This document shows, piece after piece, positions 26,174 to 34,829 of a stretch of DNA of 64,000 nucleotides. Position 1 is the stretch's first letter. Every line of letters starts with the position of its first letter. The stretch covers positions 3,299 to 67,298 of the forward strand of contig CAYOBN010000022.1 in NCBI GenBank assembly GCA_964402175.1, read 5' to 3'. The position numbers were made by a program, and so were the translations under genes. The notes beneath the pieces were generated by a model. The model had not been told where the DNA came from. It did no database searches and saw nothing but the letters and a program-made list of their open reading frames with translations. The DNA is from JAWKUK01 sp964402175. GTDB lineage: Bacteria > Planctomycetota > UBA1135 > GCA-002686595.

Positions 26174-27370
26174 ATGAAGCGAGCGGAGCCCGCCGATTGG
26201 CCGCCCGAGCCTGCCCCGCGACCCGCCCCGCTCCCCGCGAACGAGTTCCCCGCGANNNNNNNNNNNNNNNNNNNNNNNNNNNNNNNNNNNNNNNNNNNNN
26301 NNNNNNNNNNNNNNNNNNNNNNNNNNNNNNNNNNNNNNNNNNNNNNNNNNNNNNNCGAGTTCCCCGCGACCGAGTTCCCCGCGACCGAGTTCCCCGTGCC
26401 GTCCGCCCCACCCCCGTCCGACGGCGACGCTGCGCCGCGCCCGTGGCAGATCTTCCAGCGCCAGCTCGAGCGCGCCGCGGCGACCGACACAACAGTCCTG
26501 CTGACCGGCGAGAGCGGCGCGGGCAAGTCCCATGCCGCCGCGCGGCTGCACGCGCTCGGGCGGCGGCGAGCGGCCCCGTTCGTGGCCGTGCACCTCGCCG
26601 GCCTCGCGGAGACGCTGATCGACGCCGAGCTCTTCGGCCACGCCGCCGGCGCGTTCACGGGCGCGCGCGAAGCCCGGCCGGGGCGCTTCGTGGCCGCCGA
26701 TGGGGGTACCCTCGTGCTCGAGGGCATCGAAGCCCTGGCGCCCGGACTGCAGGTGAAGCTCCTGCGCGTCCTGCAGGAGCGCGTCGTCGAGCCGCTGGGC
26801 GCGGACGCCCCCGTGCCGGTCGACGTGCGCATCGTCGCCACGACGGCCCGCGACCTCGCCGCAGAAGTCGCAGCAGGGCGCTTCCGCCAGGACCTCTTCT
26901 ACCGCCTCGCCGTGGTCACGTTGACGGTGCCCCCGCTGCGCGCGCGGCCGGAGGACCTCCCCGCCCTGGTCGCCGAGCTCTCCGCCGCCGTCGCCGCCCG
27001 CGTGGGCGCGCCGCCGCCCGACCTCACGCGCGAGGCCCTCGCGCGGCTCACCGCGCACCCCTGGCCCGGCAACGTGCGCGAGCTCGAGAACGCCCTCGAG
27101 CGCGCCGCCGTCCTCACGCCGGGCCCCGGGCCCCTCGCTCCGGCGGCCTTCGACTTCCTCGACGAGGCCATCGCCGGTGTCGCGGCGTCCCTCGCCCGCT
27201 CCGCGCTCGCCCACGGCCTCGACGCCGACGCGGTGCTGGCTGCGCTCGTGGACGAGGCGCTCGCCCTCGAGCGCGGCAACGCCTCCGCGGCCGCACGCCG
27301 GCTCGGAGTGGCGCGCCGCGTGGTGGAGCGGCGGCGCCCGAACGGCGCGGATGGGGGAGCCGCAGGCTGA
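26174..27370 (+). CDS. Sigma-54-type AAA+ transcription regulator with eroded ATPase motifs; contains assembly gap
   Basis: This NtrC/PspF-like protein has no receiver or sensor domain. A short Pro-rich N-terminus is followed by pentapeptide repeats (EFPAT) interrupted by the N-run. The AAA+ domain has Walker A GESGAGKS, the sigma-54 contact loop GAFTGA, and FRQDLFYRL with the arginine finger. Walker B is GGTLVLEGIEAL where GGTLFLDEI is usual, so both acidic residues are altered. Sensor I reads ATTARDL instead of ATNRDL. A Fis-type helix-turn-helix (ALERGNASAAARRLGVARRV) ends it. It may bind DNA and sigma-54 but hydrolyse ATP poorly. Length across the gap is unreliable. Confidence 0.85.
   Translation: MKRAEPADWPPEPAPRPAPLPANEFPAXXXXXXXXXXXXXXXXXXXXXXXXXXXXXXXXXXEFPATEFPATEFPVPSAPPPSDGDAAPRPWQIFQRQLERAAATDTTVLLTGESGAGKSHAAARLHALGRRRAAPFVAVHLAGLAETLIDAELFGHAAGAFTGAREARPGRFVAADGGTLVLEGIEALAPGLQVKLLRVLQERVVEPLGADAPVPVDVRIVATTARDLAAEVAAGRFRQDLFYRLAVVTLTVPPLRARPEDLPALVAELSAAVAARVGAPPPDLTREALARLTAHPWPGNVRELENALERAAVLTPGPGPLAPAAFDFLDEAIAGVAASLARSALAHGLDADAVLAALVDEALALERGNASAAARRLGVARRVVERRRPNGADGGAAG
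26241..26400 (+). repeat. 15-bp tandem repeat encoding EFPAT, split by assembly gap
   Basis: Units of GAGTTCCCCGCGACC occur before and after the N-run, with one partial copy on the left and three on the right (the last ending GTG CCG). The gap is exactly 100 N, a conventional placeholder, so copy number is unknown. Confidence 0.8.
26256..26355. other. Assembly gap of 100 N
   Basis: The run of 100 undetermined bases lies inside the EFPAT tandem repeat and probably reflects repeat collapse. Confidence 1.
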
Positions 27371-27398
27371 GCTCCGCGAGCGTGGGGCTCAAAACGAC

Positions 27399-27430
27399 CC
27401 GACGGCCGAGCGCACGCGCTCGGCCGTCGG
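27399..27430. terminator. Bidirectional terminator between convergent genes
   Basis: A perfect 14-bp stem (CCGACGGCCGAGCG / CGCTCGGCCGTCGG) with a CACG loop lies between the AAA+ regulator and the minus-strand secreted gene. On the minus strand it is followed by GTCGTTTTGAG. A second 9-bp stem-loop lies at 27448-27469, just after the minus-strand stop. Confidence 0.75.
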
Positions 27431-27479
27431 TTCATGCGCCTTGAGCGGGGCGCCGCGGCTGCGGCGCCCGCGCCGGACC

Positions 27480-28496
27480 TCAGAGCCAGGTGACCGCCAG
27501 GCCGTTCGTGAAGTTCGAGGTCGCCGTGCCGCCGACGGCGTCGCGGTACCAGGCCTGGAAGTTCCACGTCTCGCCGACGGCGCCAGCCACTGGGCCGGTC
27601 GGCGTCGGAAGCTGCGTGTTGTCGATCGCGAGCGAGAACGAGCCCGTCGCGCCCGAGTTCTTGATCTGGCCCGGACCGACGTAGCGGCCGATCTGGCCGC
27701 CGAGGCAGAGCACACCTTGGCTGCCGCCCGGCTGGTTCACGACGCCCTGCGTGCGGCTCGCGAGGAAGAAGCCGAACGCGTTGAGCGGCAGGTCGCTCGC
27801 CGTCAGGCCCAGGTTGTTGTTCGCCGCGATGGCCGAACCGGTGCCCGCGATCGTCGCGGAGCTGCCCGTCGAGTTCGCGACCGCCGGGCCGCAGTACGCC
27901 GTACCGACGCCGCCGCCGCTGCCGAGCACGTAGGTCAGCTCACCCACGAGCTCGCGCGGGAAGAAGTACGAGCCCGACGGCAGGAAGGGCGTGCTGCGGA
28001 CCTCGCCGGTCGTCAGCGTGAGGTTGGCGTCCGCGAACGTGTTGTACGTCCCGAGGGTGCCGGTCTTGTAGCGCGGGCCAGCGACCGTGAAGCGCAGGCA
28101 GACGCCGACGGTCTGACCAGCGGGGACGAGGATGTCCGGGATGTCGATCGAGTCCGAAATGTCGGCCGTCCCGAGCGGCCCCTGGGTGCCCGAGGCGGTG
28201 CCGAGGGAGGTCCAGCCGGTCGGGTCGCTGCCCGGGCCGCTCGCGACGGGGCCGCCCAGGCCGCTGCCGACGAAGGTGAGGACTTCGAACTCGAGCGGAG
28301 CGCCAGCGGCCGCGCTGCTGGCGGTGCGCAGCTCGGTGACGGTCACCGCGCTGGTGCCGGCCGTCAGATCGAAGAACATGCCCCAGTTGACGGCGCCGCC
28401 GTTGTTGGCGGGGGCCGGGTTCGCTTGCAGGACGATCTGTGCCTCTGCGGCGCCCGCGAGGGCGGCGGCGAGGACGGGAAGGAAGAAACGGTGCAT
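27480..28496 (-). CDS. Secreted protein with shared C-terminal module (copy A)
   Basis: This exported protein (338 residues) starts with a clear signal peptide (MHRFFLPVLAAALAGAAEA, then QIVLQ). The N-terminal 190 residues form a beta-rich domain with no family I can name. The last 140 residues are the recurrent module: YCGPAVANSTGSSATI, then LPLNAFGFFLASRTQG, GVLCLGGQIGRYVG and the closing TWNFQAWYRDAVGG plus SNFTNGLAVTW. The same module is found at 52024 and 53946. The leader contains a 9-bp stem-loop at 28553-28577. Confidence 0.85.
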   Translation of the reverse strand: MHRFFLPVLAAALAGAAEAQIVLQANPAPANNGGAVNWGMFFDLTAGTSAVTVTELRTASSAAAGAPLEFEVLTFVGSGLGGPVASGPGSDPTGWTSLGTASGTQGPLGTADISDSIDIPDILVPAGQTVGVCLRFTVAGPRYKTGTLGTYNTFADANLTLTTGEVRSTPFLPSGSYFFPRELVGELTYVLGSGGGVGTAYCGPAVANSTGSSATIAGTGSAIAANNNLGLTASDLPLNAFGFFLASRTQGVVNQPGGSQGVLCLGGQIGRYVGPGQIKNSGATGSFSLAIDNTQLPTPTGPVAGAVGETWNFQAWYRDAVGGTATSNFTNGLAVTWL

Positions 28497-28552
28497 CGGG
28501 GAGGTGTTCGAGGTGAGCCTGGGATGAGAAACGGAGAAAGGCGAGTCGACAC

Positions 28553-28577
28553 GCCCTGCGCCAGGCTAGCGCAGGGC
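28553..28577 (-). other. Stem-loop upstream of the secreted module gene
   Basis: A 9-bp stem (GCCCTGCGC / GCGCAGGGC) with a 7-base loop lies 56 bases upstream of the minus-strand start at 28496. Its role is unknown. Confidence 0.4.
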
Positions 28578-28685
28578 TGAGTTTCCGGGAAAGGAAATGG
28601 GCCCGCGACCTACGTGGATTCCCGCGCCTGGACGTTCCGCTACGCTGACGGCCCCAGAGCGCCCCGGCGCTCCCCCCGCGATCCC

Positions 28686-31358
28686 ATGTTCGAACCCTTG
28701 GGTGATCCGAGGCCCGTCCGCCGCGACCCCCGCGCCCGGCGCCGCCCCCGCGCGGTCGGCGGCGTGCGCGTCGGGGTCGTCTGGACGCTCCTCGCCAGCG
28801 CCGCACCGCTGTCCGCAGTGCCCCTGCCGGTGGTACCGCGACCGGTGGTGGCCCCATCCGTGGCCCCACTCCCCGTCGCGGCGACCCGGGCCCCGGCGCC
28901 CGTCCGCCCGAGGGACGAAGCCGCCGCGGCGCTCGCCGCGCTGAACGGCTTTGCCGACCAGCCCGAGGCCGAGCGCCTCGCGCGGGCCGAGCTCCTGGTC
29001 CGCGCCCTGCCCCCGGAGGCGTTCGCGGCGGCCCTGGTCCACCTGTCCGACCCCGCGCCGGCGGTGCGGGCGGCCCTCGTGCCCTTGCTCGCGCGGCCGG
29101 ACCTCGACCCGGACGGGGACACCAGCGGGTCCGCGGTGAGCCTCCCATTGCGGGTCGCGCGCCTCGGCGAGGTCGCCGCGAGCGACCCCGATCCCGCCCC
29201 GCGCCACGCGGCCCGGCGCGCCCTCGGCGACCTCGACGACGCGGGGGCCGCGGCCGCCCTCGCGCGGCTGGCCCGCACCGGGCGGCCCGGGGAGCGCGAG
29301 CACGCCGCGGCGTCGCTGCCCGCGACCCCGCGGAGCGCGGCCGCGGTGCGCGGCCTCGTACGAGCCGGGCTCGGTCTACCCGAACTGGGCCTACCCGAAT
29401 TGGGCCCCGCGGCGGACCCGGACGGCGGCGTCCCGCCCGTGGCCCCGGAGGTCCTGGCGCTCGCCCTCGCCGCCCACGGGCGCATCCTCGCGGACGCGCG
29501 CCTCACCGGCGGGGCCGGCGCGCTGACCGCGGCGGAGCGCGCGGAGCTCTTGCTGGCCCTGGCCCACCCGCACCCGCTCGTCGCGCGCGCTGCGGCGCGC
29601 GGCTTCGATGCGCTCCTGCGGCGCCTCGCCGAACAAGCGGACACCGCCGCCGCGACGGCGCTCCTCGCGGACCTCGCGGCTGCCGGGCTCGACCCGCGGG
29701 TGGCCGCGTTCCAGTCCGTGCGCATCGCGCTCGCGCCCGGGGCGGACCTCGCGCGGGCCGAAGCCGGCCTCGCAGCGCTCGCCGTCGCGCTCGGCCGCGG
29801 CGTCGGCGGCGCCGCGGCCGCAGGACCGGATGAAGACGGCGACCCCGAGCGCCTGTGGGCCTACCGGGCCGCGCAGCTCGAAGCCGCCGTCGCGCTCGCC
29901 GCGGCGGACGCACCGCGCGCGCGGCGCGCGACCGAGCGCGCGGCGCTGGCGCTCGATGCGCTCCTCGCGCTGCGCCTCGATCGCAGCGGCGAGCGCGCGC
30001 GCGCAGCGCACATGGAGGCCCTCGTCGCGCGCGCGCTCGTCGAGGTCACCGCGATCCTCGCCGAGCTCGCTGCTGGCGAGCCCGACGGTCCGCTGCCCCT
30101 CGTCGCGCGCGCGCGCACCGCGCACACGTTGCTGCTCGAAGCGCAGGTGCTCGCGGCCGATGTGCTGGGCCAGGCCCTCGGCGGCTTCGACCCGTTGCTG
30201 GAGGACGACCTGTCGCCGCTGCGGCTCGTGTACCAGGGCCGCGGCTTCGGGCCGGGGCGCCTCGACGTCGAGTCCCTGCTCGCGCACCAGGCGCGCCTGG
30301 GCGCGCTGCTCGCGACCGTGGCGCCGCGCGAATTGCCGGGCTTCGAGCCGCTGGCAGATTTGGCGCTCGGGCCCGAATGGACGGATCCGGAGGCCGATCC
30401 GCGCCGTTCGGCGCTCCTCGCAGCGGTGCTCGATGCGGGCGTCGAAGGGGCGCGGCGCGCGCTCGCCGCGGGCGAGGAGCGCACGGCGCGCGAGCGTCAG
30501 CGCGGCTCGCTCGTACTGCCTGAAGCGCTCCTGCGCGAGAACGAAGACGCGCAGCTCTGGCTGCGGCTCGCGCTGATGGACCTCGAAGACGAGAGCCCCA
30601 CGGCGCGGCTCGAACTGCGGGTCCCCGCGTCGCTCGCGTTGTCGCTCGCCAGCGACCTCGCGGGGGACGGGCGCGCGTCCGAGGCGCGGATCCTCGCGGG
30701 CCGCTTCCGCCAGGACCTCGAGCGCGTCGGGATCTCGCGGCGCTGGTTCTACGCGGGCCACGAGCGGGTCGTGCGCGCGTTGATGCAGATCGGCGCGGCG
30801 TTCACCGACGAAGGCAAAGCCGTCGAGGCCGAAGCGACGCTGCAAGAGGCCGTCGCGCGCATCGAAGACGTCGAGCGCCAGCTCGCCGAGCGCGGCGCGG
30901 GCGCGGCGGCGCTCGCGGACCTGCGCCGCTTGCGGGCGTCCGCGCTCGTGTCGCTCGCTGTGAACGCCAACGTGCGCCTCGACGACCAGCCGAAGGCGCT
31001 CGCGTACTACGAGCAGGCCTACGCGCTGCGGCAGGACGAGTTCATGACCGCGCTGCTCGCGTGTTACCGCGCGCGCTCGGGGCGCGAGGCCGAAGCGCGG
31101 GCGCTCCTGCGCCGCGTCCGGCCGGGGCCGGGCACCTGGTACAACCTGGCGTGCGCCCACGCGCTGCTCGGGGACGCGACGGAGGCCCTCGATTTCCTCG
31201 AGCGCGAGCTGCGCGAGAACCACGGCTCCGCGGGCTCCCGCGCGCGCCAGCTCGAGTGGGCCAGGGCGGACCCCGACCTCGCGAGCCTGCGCGGCGACCC
31301 GCGCTTCGAGCACCTGACCGATCCCGCGACCTGGCAGGGCGCGGGCCCTGGGCGCTGA
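28686..31358 (+). CDS. Membrane-anchored or secreted HEAT/TPR repeat protein
   Basis: This 890-residue protein begins with an Arg-rich segment and a hydrophobic stretch (VGVVWTLLASAAPLSAVPL), suggesting a membrane anchor or signal. Residues of about 100-270 contain HEAT-like units (HLSDPAPAVRAALVPLLARP, then ALGDLDDAGAAAALARLART). The C-terminal 250 residues look like TPR helices, ending WYNLACAHALLGDATEALDF and a closing LRGDPRFEHL, a common end-of-array motif in Planctomycetota. It is probably a protein-interaction scaffold. Composition is extremely Ala/Arg-rich. ATG 28686 is chosen over earlier in-frame codons. Confidence 0.75.
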   Translation: MFEPLGDPRPVRRDPRARRRPRAVGGVRVGVVWTLLASAAPLSAVPLPVVPRPVVAPSVAPLPVAATRAPAPVRPRDEAAAALAALNGFADQPEAERLARAELLVRALPPEAFAAALVHLSDPAPAVRAALVPLLARPDLDPDGDTSGSAVSLPLRVARLGEVAASDPDPAPRHAARRALGDLDDAGAAAALARLARTGRPGEREHAAASLPATPRSAAAVRGLVRAGLGLPELGLPELGPAADPDGGVPPVAPEVLALALAAHGRILADARLTGGAGALTAAERAELLLALAHPHPLVARAAARGFDALLRRLAEQADTAAATALLADLAAAGLDPRVAAFQSVRIALAPGADLARAEAGLAALAVALGRGVGGAAAAGPDEDGDPERLWAYRAAQLEAAVALAAADAPRARRATERAALALDALLALRLDRSGERARAAHMEALVARALVEVTAILAELAAGEPDGPLPLVARARTAHTLLLEAQVLAADVLGQALGGFDPLLEDDLSPLRLVYQGRGFGPGRLDVESLLAHQARLGALLATVAPRELPGFEPLADLALGPEWTDPEADPRRSALLAAVLDAGVEGARRALAAGEERTARERQRGSLVLPEALLRENEDAQLWLRLALMDLEDESPTARLELRVPASLALSLASDLAGDGRASEARILAGRFRQDLERVGISRRWFYAGHERVVRALMQIGAAFTDEGKAVEAEATLQEAVARIEDVERQLAERGAGAAALADLRRLRASALVSLAVNANVRLDDQPKALAYYEQAYALRQDEFMTALLACYRARSGREAEARALLRRVRPGPGTWYNLACAHALLGDATEALDFLERELRENHGSAGSRARQLEWARADPDLASLRGDPRFEHLTDPATWQGAGPGR

Positions 31359-31463
31359 GCGTTCGGGCACCCGCGCTTCTGGCTGGGATCCCCGGCCCGC
31401 CCGAGCCGCGCCCTGTGGCCCGGGCTCCTCGGGTACACTCTTCCGCTTCGAGAACGGTTGCAC

Positions 31464-32642
31464 ATGGGCAAGATCATCGCGAGCGGAAAGGGGCGGCGTT
31501 GGCTGCTCGGCGGCCACCCCTGGCTCTATCTGGACGACGTGGCGAGCGGGCGGGGTGAACCCGGCGAGCTCCTGCCCGTCGAAGGGCCGAACCAGGAGAG
31601 CCTCGGCTGGGGCCTCTTCTCGACGCACTCGCGCATTGCCGTGCGCATGGTCACACGCGCGCCCGAGCAGCCGAACCGCGAGTTCTGGGCCGCGCGCATG
31701 CGCCGCGCGATCGAGCGGCGGCGCCGGCTCGGTCTGCTCGACCCCGACTCGGGCTGCCGCCTGATCGCCGGTGACGCCGACGGCTTCCCTGGCCTCGTGA
31801 TCGACCGCTACGCGCGCACGGCCGTCGTGCAGTGCGGCACTCAAGCGGCGGACCGCATGCGGGACTTCATCCTGGAGCTCCTGCACGAAGCGCTGCCGTT
31901 CGAGCTCGCGACGGTGGTCGATCGTTCGGACGCCAGCGTGCGCAAGCTCGAGGGCCTCCTGACTCGCTTCGAGGTCGTCAAGGGCGCGCTCGACGGTCCG
32001 ATCCTCGTGCGCGACGGCGCGCTCTACTACACCGTCGACGTCGTCGAGGGGCACAAAACCGGCCACTACCTCGATCAAGCCTTGAATCGGCGGAAGGCCG
32101 CGCAGCTCGGCGTCGGCGGGCGGGTGCTCGATGCGTTCGCGTACGACGGGCTCTTCGGATTGCACGCGGCCCATGCGGGCGCAGAGGACGTCCTGTGCCT
32201 CGATCAGAACCGCGCTGCATGTGAGCGCATCCTCGCCAACGCCGAGCGCAACGGCCTCGCGGGCAAAGTGCGCGTCGAGCGCGTCGACTGCATGAAGGAC
32301 CTGCGCGCGCGCGCCGAGCGCGACGAGCGCTACGAGCTCGTCATCCTCGATCCGCCCGCGTTCGCCCGCTCGAAGAAAGAGGTCGAGGGCGCGGAGCGCG
32401 GCTACGTCGAGCTCAACCGCCGCGGCATCGACCTCGTGCCGCCGGGGGGCCACCTCGTCAGCGCGTCGTGCAGCCACAACGTGCGCTCGGCCGACTTCGT
32501 CGGGTTCATCGCTTCGGCGGCGCGTCTCACCGGGCGCGACGTGTGGCTGGAGGAGCTCACGAAAGCTGCGCCAGATCACCCGCACCTCGTGACATTGCCC
32601 GAGACGGACTATCTGAAGTGCGCGTTCCTCGACGTCGGTTAG
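31464..32642 (+). CDS. rlmI: RlmI-like 23S rRNA (cytosine-C5) methyltransferase
   Basis: This SAM-dependent methyltransferase (392 residues) belongs to the family modifying C1962 of 23S rRNA. An N-terminal PUA-type domain (GKGRRWLLGGHPWLYLDDV) is followed by a Rossmann domain with VLDAFAYDGLFGLHAAHAGA. Motif IV is DPPAFARSKKEVEGAERGY near residue 295, and the catalytic cysteine lies in SASCSHNV near residue 335. ATG 31464 is chosen; a TTG two codons upstream is the alternative. It is followed by thiS 19 bases later. Confidence 0.92.
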   Translation: MGKIIASGKGRRWLLGGHPWLYLDDVASGRGEPGELLPVEGPNQESLGWGLFSTHSRIAVRMVTRAPEQPNREFWAARMRRAIERRRRLGLLDPDSGCRLIAGDADGFPGLVIDRYARTAVVQCGTQAADRMRDFILELLHEALPFELATVVDRSDASVRKLEGLLTRFEVVKGALDGPILVRDGALYYTVDVVEGHKTGHYLDQALNRRKAAQLGVGGRVLDAFAYDGLFGLHAAHAGAEDVLCLDQNRAACERILANAERNGLAGKVRVERVDCMKDLRARAERDERYELVILDPPAFARSKKEVEGAERGYVELNRRGIDLVPPGGHLVSASCSHNVRSADFVGFIASAARLTGRDVWLEELTKAAPDHPHLVTLPETDYLKCAFLDVG

Positions 32643-32661
32643 CGCGCGCCGCGGACCAGCC

Positions 32662-32877
32662 ATGCCCGAGACCGACCTGCAGCTCACCGTCAACGGCACG
32701 CCGCGCGCGCTCGCGGCGGGGGCCACCGTCGCGGACCTCGTCGCCTCGCTCGGGCTGCGGGCGGAGCTCGTCGCCGTCGAGGTCAACAAGGCCCTCGTGC
32801 CGCGCCGGCGGCACGCGGAGCACCTCCTCTCCACCGGCGACCGCGTCGAGATCGTGACCCTCGTCGGAGGGGGTTAG
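32662..32877 (+). CDS. thiS: Sulfur carrier protein ThiS
   Basis: ThiS (71 residues) is a ubiquitin-fold protein that carries the thiocarboxylate for thiazole synthesis. It has LQLTVNGTPRALAAGATVAD at the N-terminus and ends VEIVTLVGGG, giving the C-terminal Gly-Gly needed for activation. It lies 10 bases before thiG, its functional partner. Confidence 0.92.
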   Translation: MPETDLQLTVNGTPRALAAGATVADLVASLGLRAELVAVEVNKALVPRRRHAEHLLSTGDRVEIVTLVGGG

Positions 32878-32887
32878 AGCACATCCT

Positions 32888-33697
32888 ATGACCGTCGATC
32901 CGTGCACCGACACGAAGCTCCGCGTGGGGGACATCGAGCTCAGCTCGCGCCTCCTCGTCGGCACCGGCAAATACGCCTCGTTCGAGGAGACTGCGCGCGC
33001 GCTCGAGCTGTCCGGCACCGAGATGGTGACGGTCGCGATCCGGCGCGTGAACCTCGACCCGCGGCAGGGGCCGTCGCTGCTCGACCACATCGACCGCCAG
33101 CGTTATCACATCCTGCCGAACACCGCGGGTTGTTTCGATGTCGAGAGCGCGCTGCGGACCGCGCGGCTCGCGCGGGAGCTGCTCGATACGCCGCTCGTGA
33201 AGCTCGAGGTGCTCGGGGACCCGAAGACGCTGCTGCCCGATCCCGTCGGTACGCTCGAAGCGACGAAGGTGCTCGTCGCGGAGGGCTTCACCGTGATGGT
33301 GTACTGCTCCGACGATCCGCGGATGGGCGTGCGTCTGGCCGAGCTCGGCGCTGCGGCCGTAATGCCTGCGGGCTCGCCGATCGGGTCGGGTCAGGGGGTG
33401 CTGAACCCCAACGCGCTCTCCATCTTGCTCGAGCTGGTCGACGTGCCGGTGATCGTCGATGCGGGCGTCGGCACCGCGTCCGATGTCGCGTTTGCGATGG
33501 AGCTCGGCGCGCAGGGTGTGCTCTTGAACACGGCGATCGCGGGCGCGAAGGAGCCGCTGCGGATGGCGGTCGCGATGCGCGACGCTTGCCGCGCGGGGCG
33601 CAACGCGTTCCTGGCGGGGCGGATCCCGAAGAAGCGCTACGCCAACGCCTCGTCGCCCGAAGAGGGCTTGATCGAAGAGGCCGGCCCCAAGCGCTGA
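32888..33697 (+). CDS. thiG: Thiazole synthase ThiG
   Basis: ThiG (269 residues) condenses deoxyxylulose-5-phosphate, dehydroglycine and ThiS thiocarboxylate to the thiazole of thiamine. SSRLLVGTGKYASFEETARA and the Schiff-base lysine segment LVKLEVLGDPKTLLPD (Lys near residue 104) are diagnostic. The phosphate-binding VPVIVDAGVGTASDVAFAME follows. Other thiamine genes are not in the window. Confidence 0.96.
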   Translation: MTVDPCTDTKLRVGDIELSSRLLVGTGKYASFEETARALELSGTEMVTVAIRRVNLDPRQGPSLLDHIDRQRYHILPNTAGCFDVESALRTARLARELLDTPLVKLEVLGDPKTLLPDPVGTLEATKVLVAEGFTVMVYCSDDPRMGVRLAELGAAAVMPAGSPIGSGQGVLNPNALSILLELVDVPVIVDAGVGTASDVAFAMELGAQGVLLNTAIAGAKEPLRMAVAMRDACRAGRNAFLAGRIPKKRYANASSPEEGLIEEAGPKR

Positions 33698-33763
33698 TCG
33701 CCCGCTCGCGCGCCTGCTGACGCAGGTCACATCCCCCGCACCTGCGCTCCTCCCTTCGCGACG

Positions 33764-34594
33764 ATGCCTGCCGATCCCGATCTGACCGACCCGTCGTTCT
33801 TCGGCCCCGTCGCGGGGGTCGCCGTTGCGGTCGGGCTCCTGCTCGCGCCGCTCGGGCAGCGCGCCGCGCGTTGGGCGTTCCCGCGCGCCGCGCGCGCCAC
33901 GGGCGTGACGTTCGAGTGGCGCGACCTCGCCGCCGTGGCGCTCGTCTTCATCGCGTCACAGGTGCTCGCGGGCGGCATCGCCGCGGGCTTCGGCCTCGAC
34001 CTGGAGGCGGTCCTCGTCGCGCTGCCGCTGACTGCGCTGGCCCAGCTCATCACCTGTGCCGCGATCCTGGGCCTAGCCGCCAAGCGTCGGCACGGCTTCC
34101 CCGCGCTCGGCCTGCGCCGGGGTGAGGGCGCGTGGTCGATCGCCTACGGGCTCGTCCGCTACTTCGGCTGGTGGCCCTTCCTCTTCGCGTTGATGGCTAC
34201 GGCGCCGTTCTTGGTCGAGGTGCTCTTCGACGTGCCGTACGAGCCCCAGGAAGTGGCCCAGTTGATCGCTGGCGCGACCGGCGCAGAGCGCCTGCTCGTG
34301 CTCGCGCTGGCCGCGCTCGTCATCCCGTTCTGCGAAGAGCTCATCTTCCGCGGCTTCCTCCAGACCGCGCTCGAAGCGCGCGTGGGCCGCGTCGCAGCCG
34401 TCGCGCTCGCCTCGCTGATCTTCGCCGCCCTGCACGGCACCGCCGCGTTCGTCCCGATCTTCGGCCTGTCCGTCATCCTCGGCATCGTCATGCTGCACAC
34501 CCGTCGCTTGCTCGCGTGCTGGGCGATCCACGGCCTGCACAACGGGCTCACGACCGGCCTTCTCTTCCTCTTCCCGGACATGCTGGGCGGCTGA
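33764..34594 (+). CDS. CPBP family intramembrane metalloprotease
   Basis: This multi-pass membrane protein (276 residues, about 7-8 hydrophobic segments) carries the CPBP (Abi/CAAX-protease-like) motifs: FCEELIFRGFLQ with the Glu-Glu-x3-Arg signature near residue 190, FAALHG, and HGLHNG at the end. These supply the presumed metal ligands. Substrate unknown. It starts 66 bases after thiG; functional linkage with thiamine is not implied. Confidence 0.88.
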   Translation: MPADPDLTDPSFFGPVAGVAVAVGLLLAPLGQRAARWAFPRAARATGVTFEWRDLAAVALVFIASQVLAGGIAAGFGLDLEAVLVALPLTALAQLITCAAILGLAAKRRHGFPALGLRRGEGAWSIAYGLVRYFGWWPFLFALMATAPFLVEVLFDVPYEPQEVAQLIAGATGAERLLVLALAALVIPFCEELIFRGFLQTALEARVGRVAAVALASLIFAALHGTAAFVPIFGLSVILGIVMLHTRRLLACWAIHGLHNGLTTGLLFLFPDMLGG

Positions 34595-34829
34595 GCGCAC
34601 GCGGGTTTGCGTGTGGAGGGCGCCGAGAATTACGCGCGCGGTTTTGCGTGCCGAAGGGGCGCGCAGACCGCCTGTCCGAGACACTGCGCGCCGACTTCGC
34701 GCCGCGAACTCCTGCGACCCTGCTCCGCGTGATCAGCGGGCCTGAAGCTCGTGGCCAGCGGGTCTTCAATACAAGGTCTAGGCAACTTCTCGGCTGCTGT
34801 GCTCGCGGTCGGCTGGCATCCTCTGTGTC

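Noticed and set aside
29391..32834. Minus-strand open frame of about 1150 codons over the HEAT/TPR and rlmI genes
   Set aside because: The plus-strand genes have recognisable domains; the reverse frame has none.
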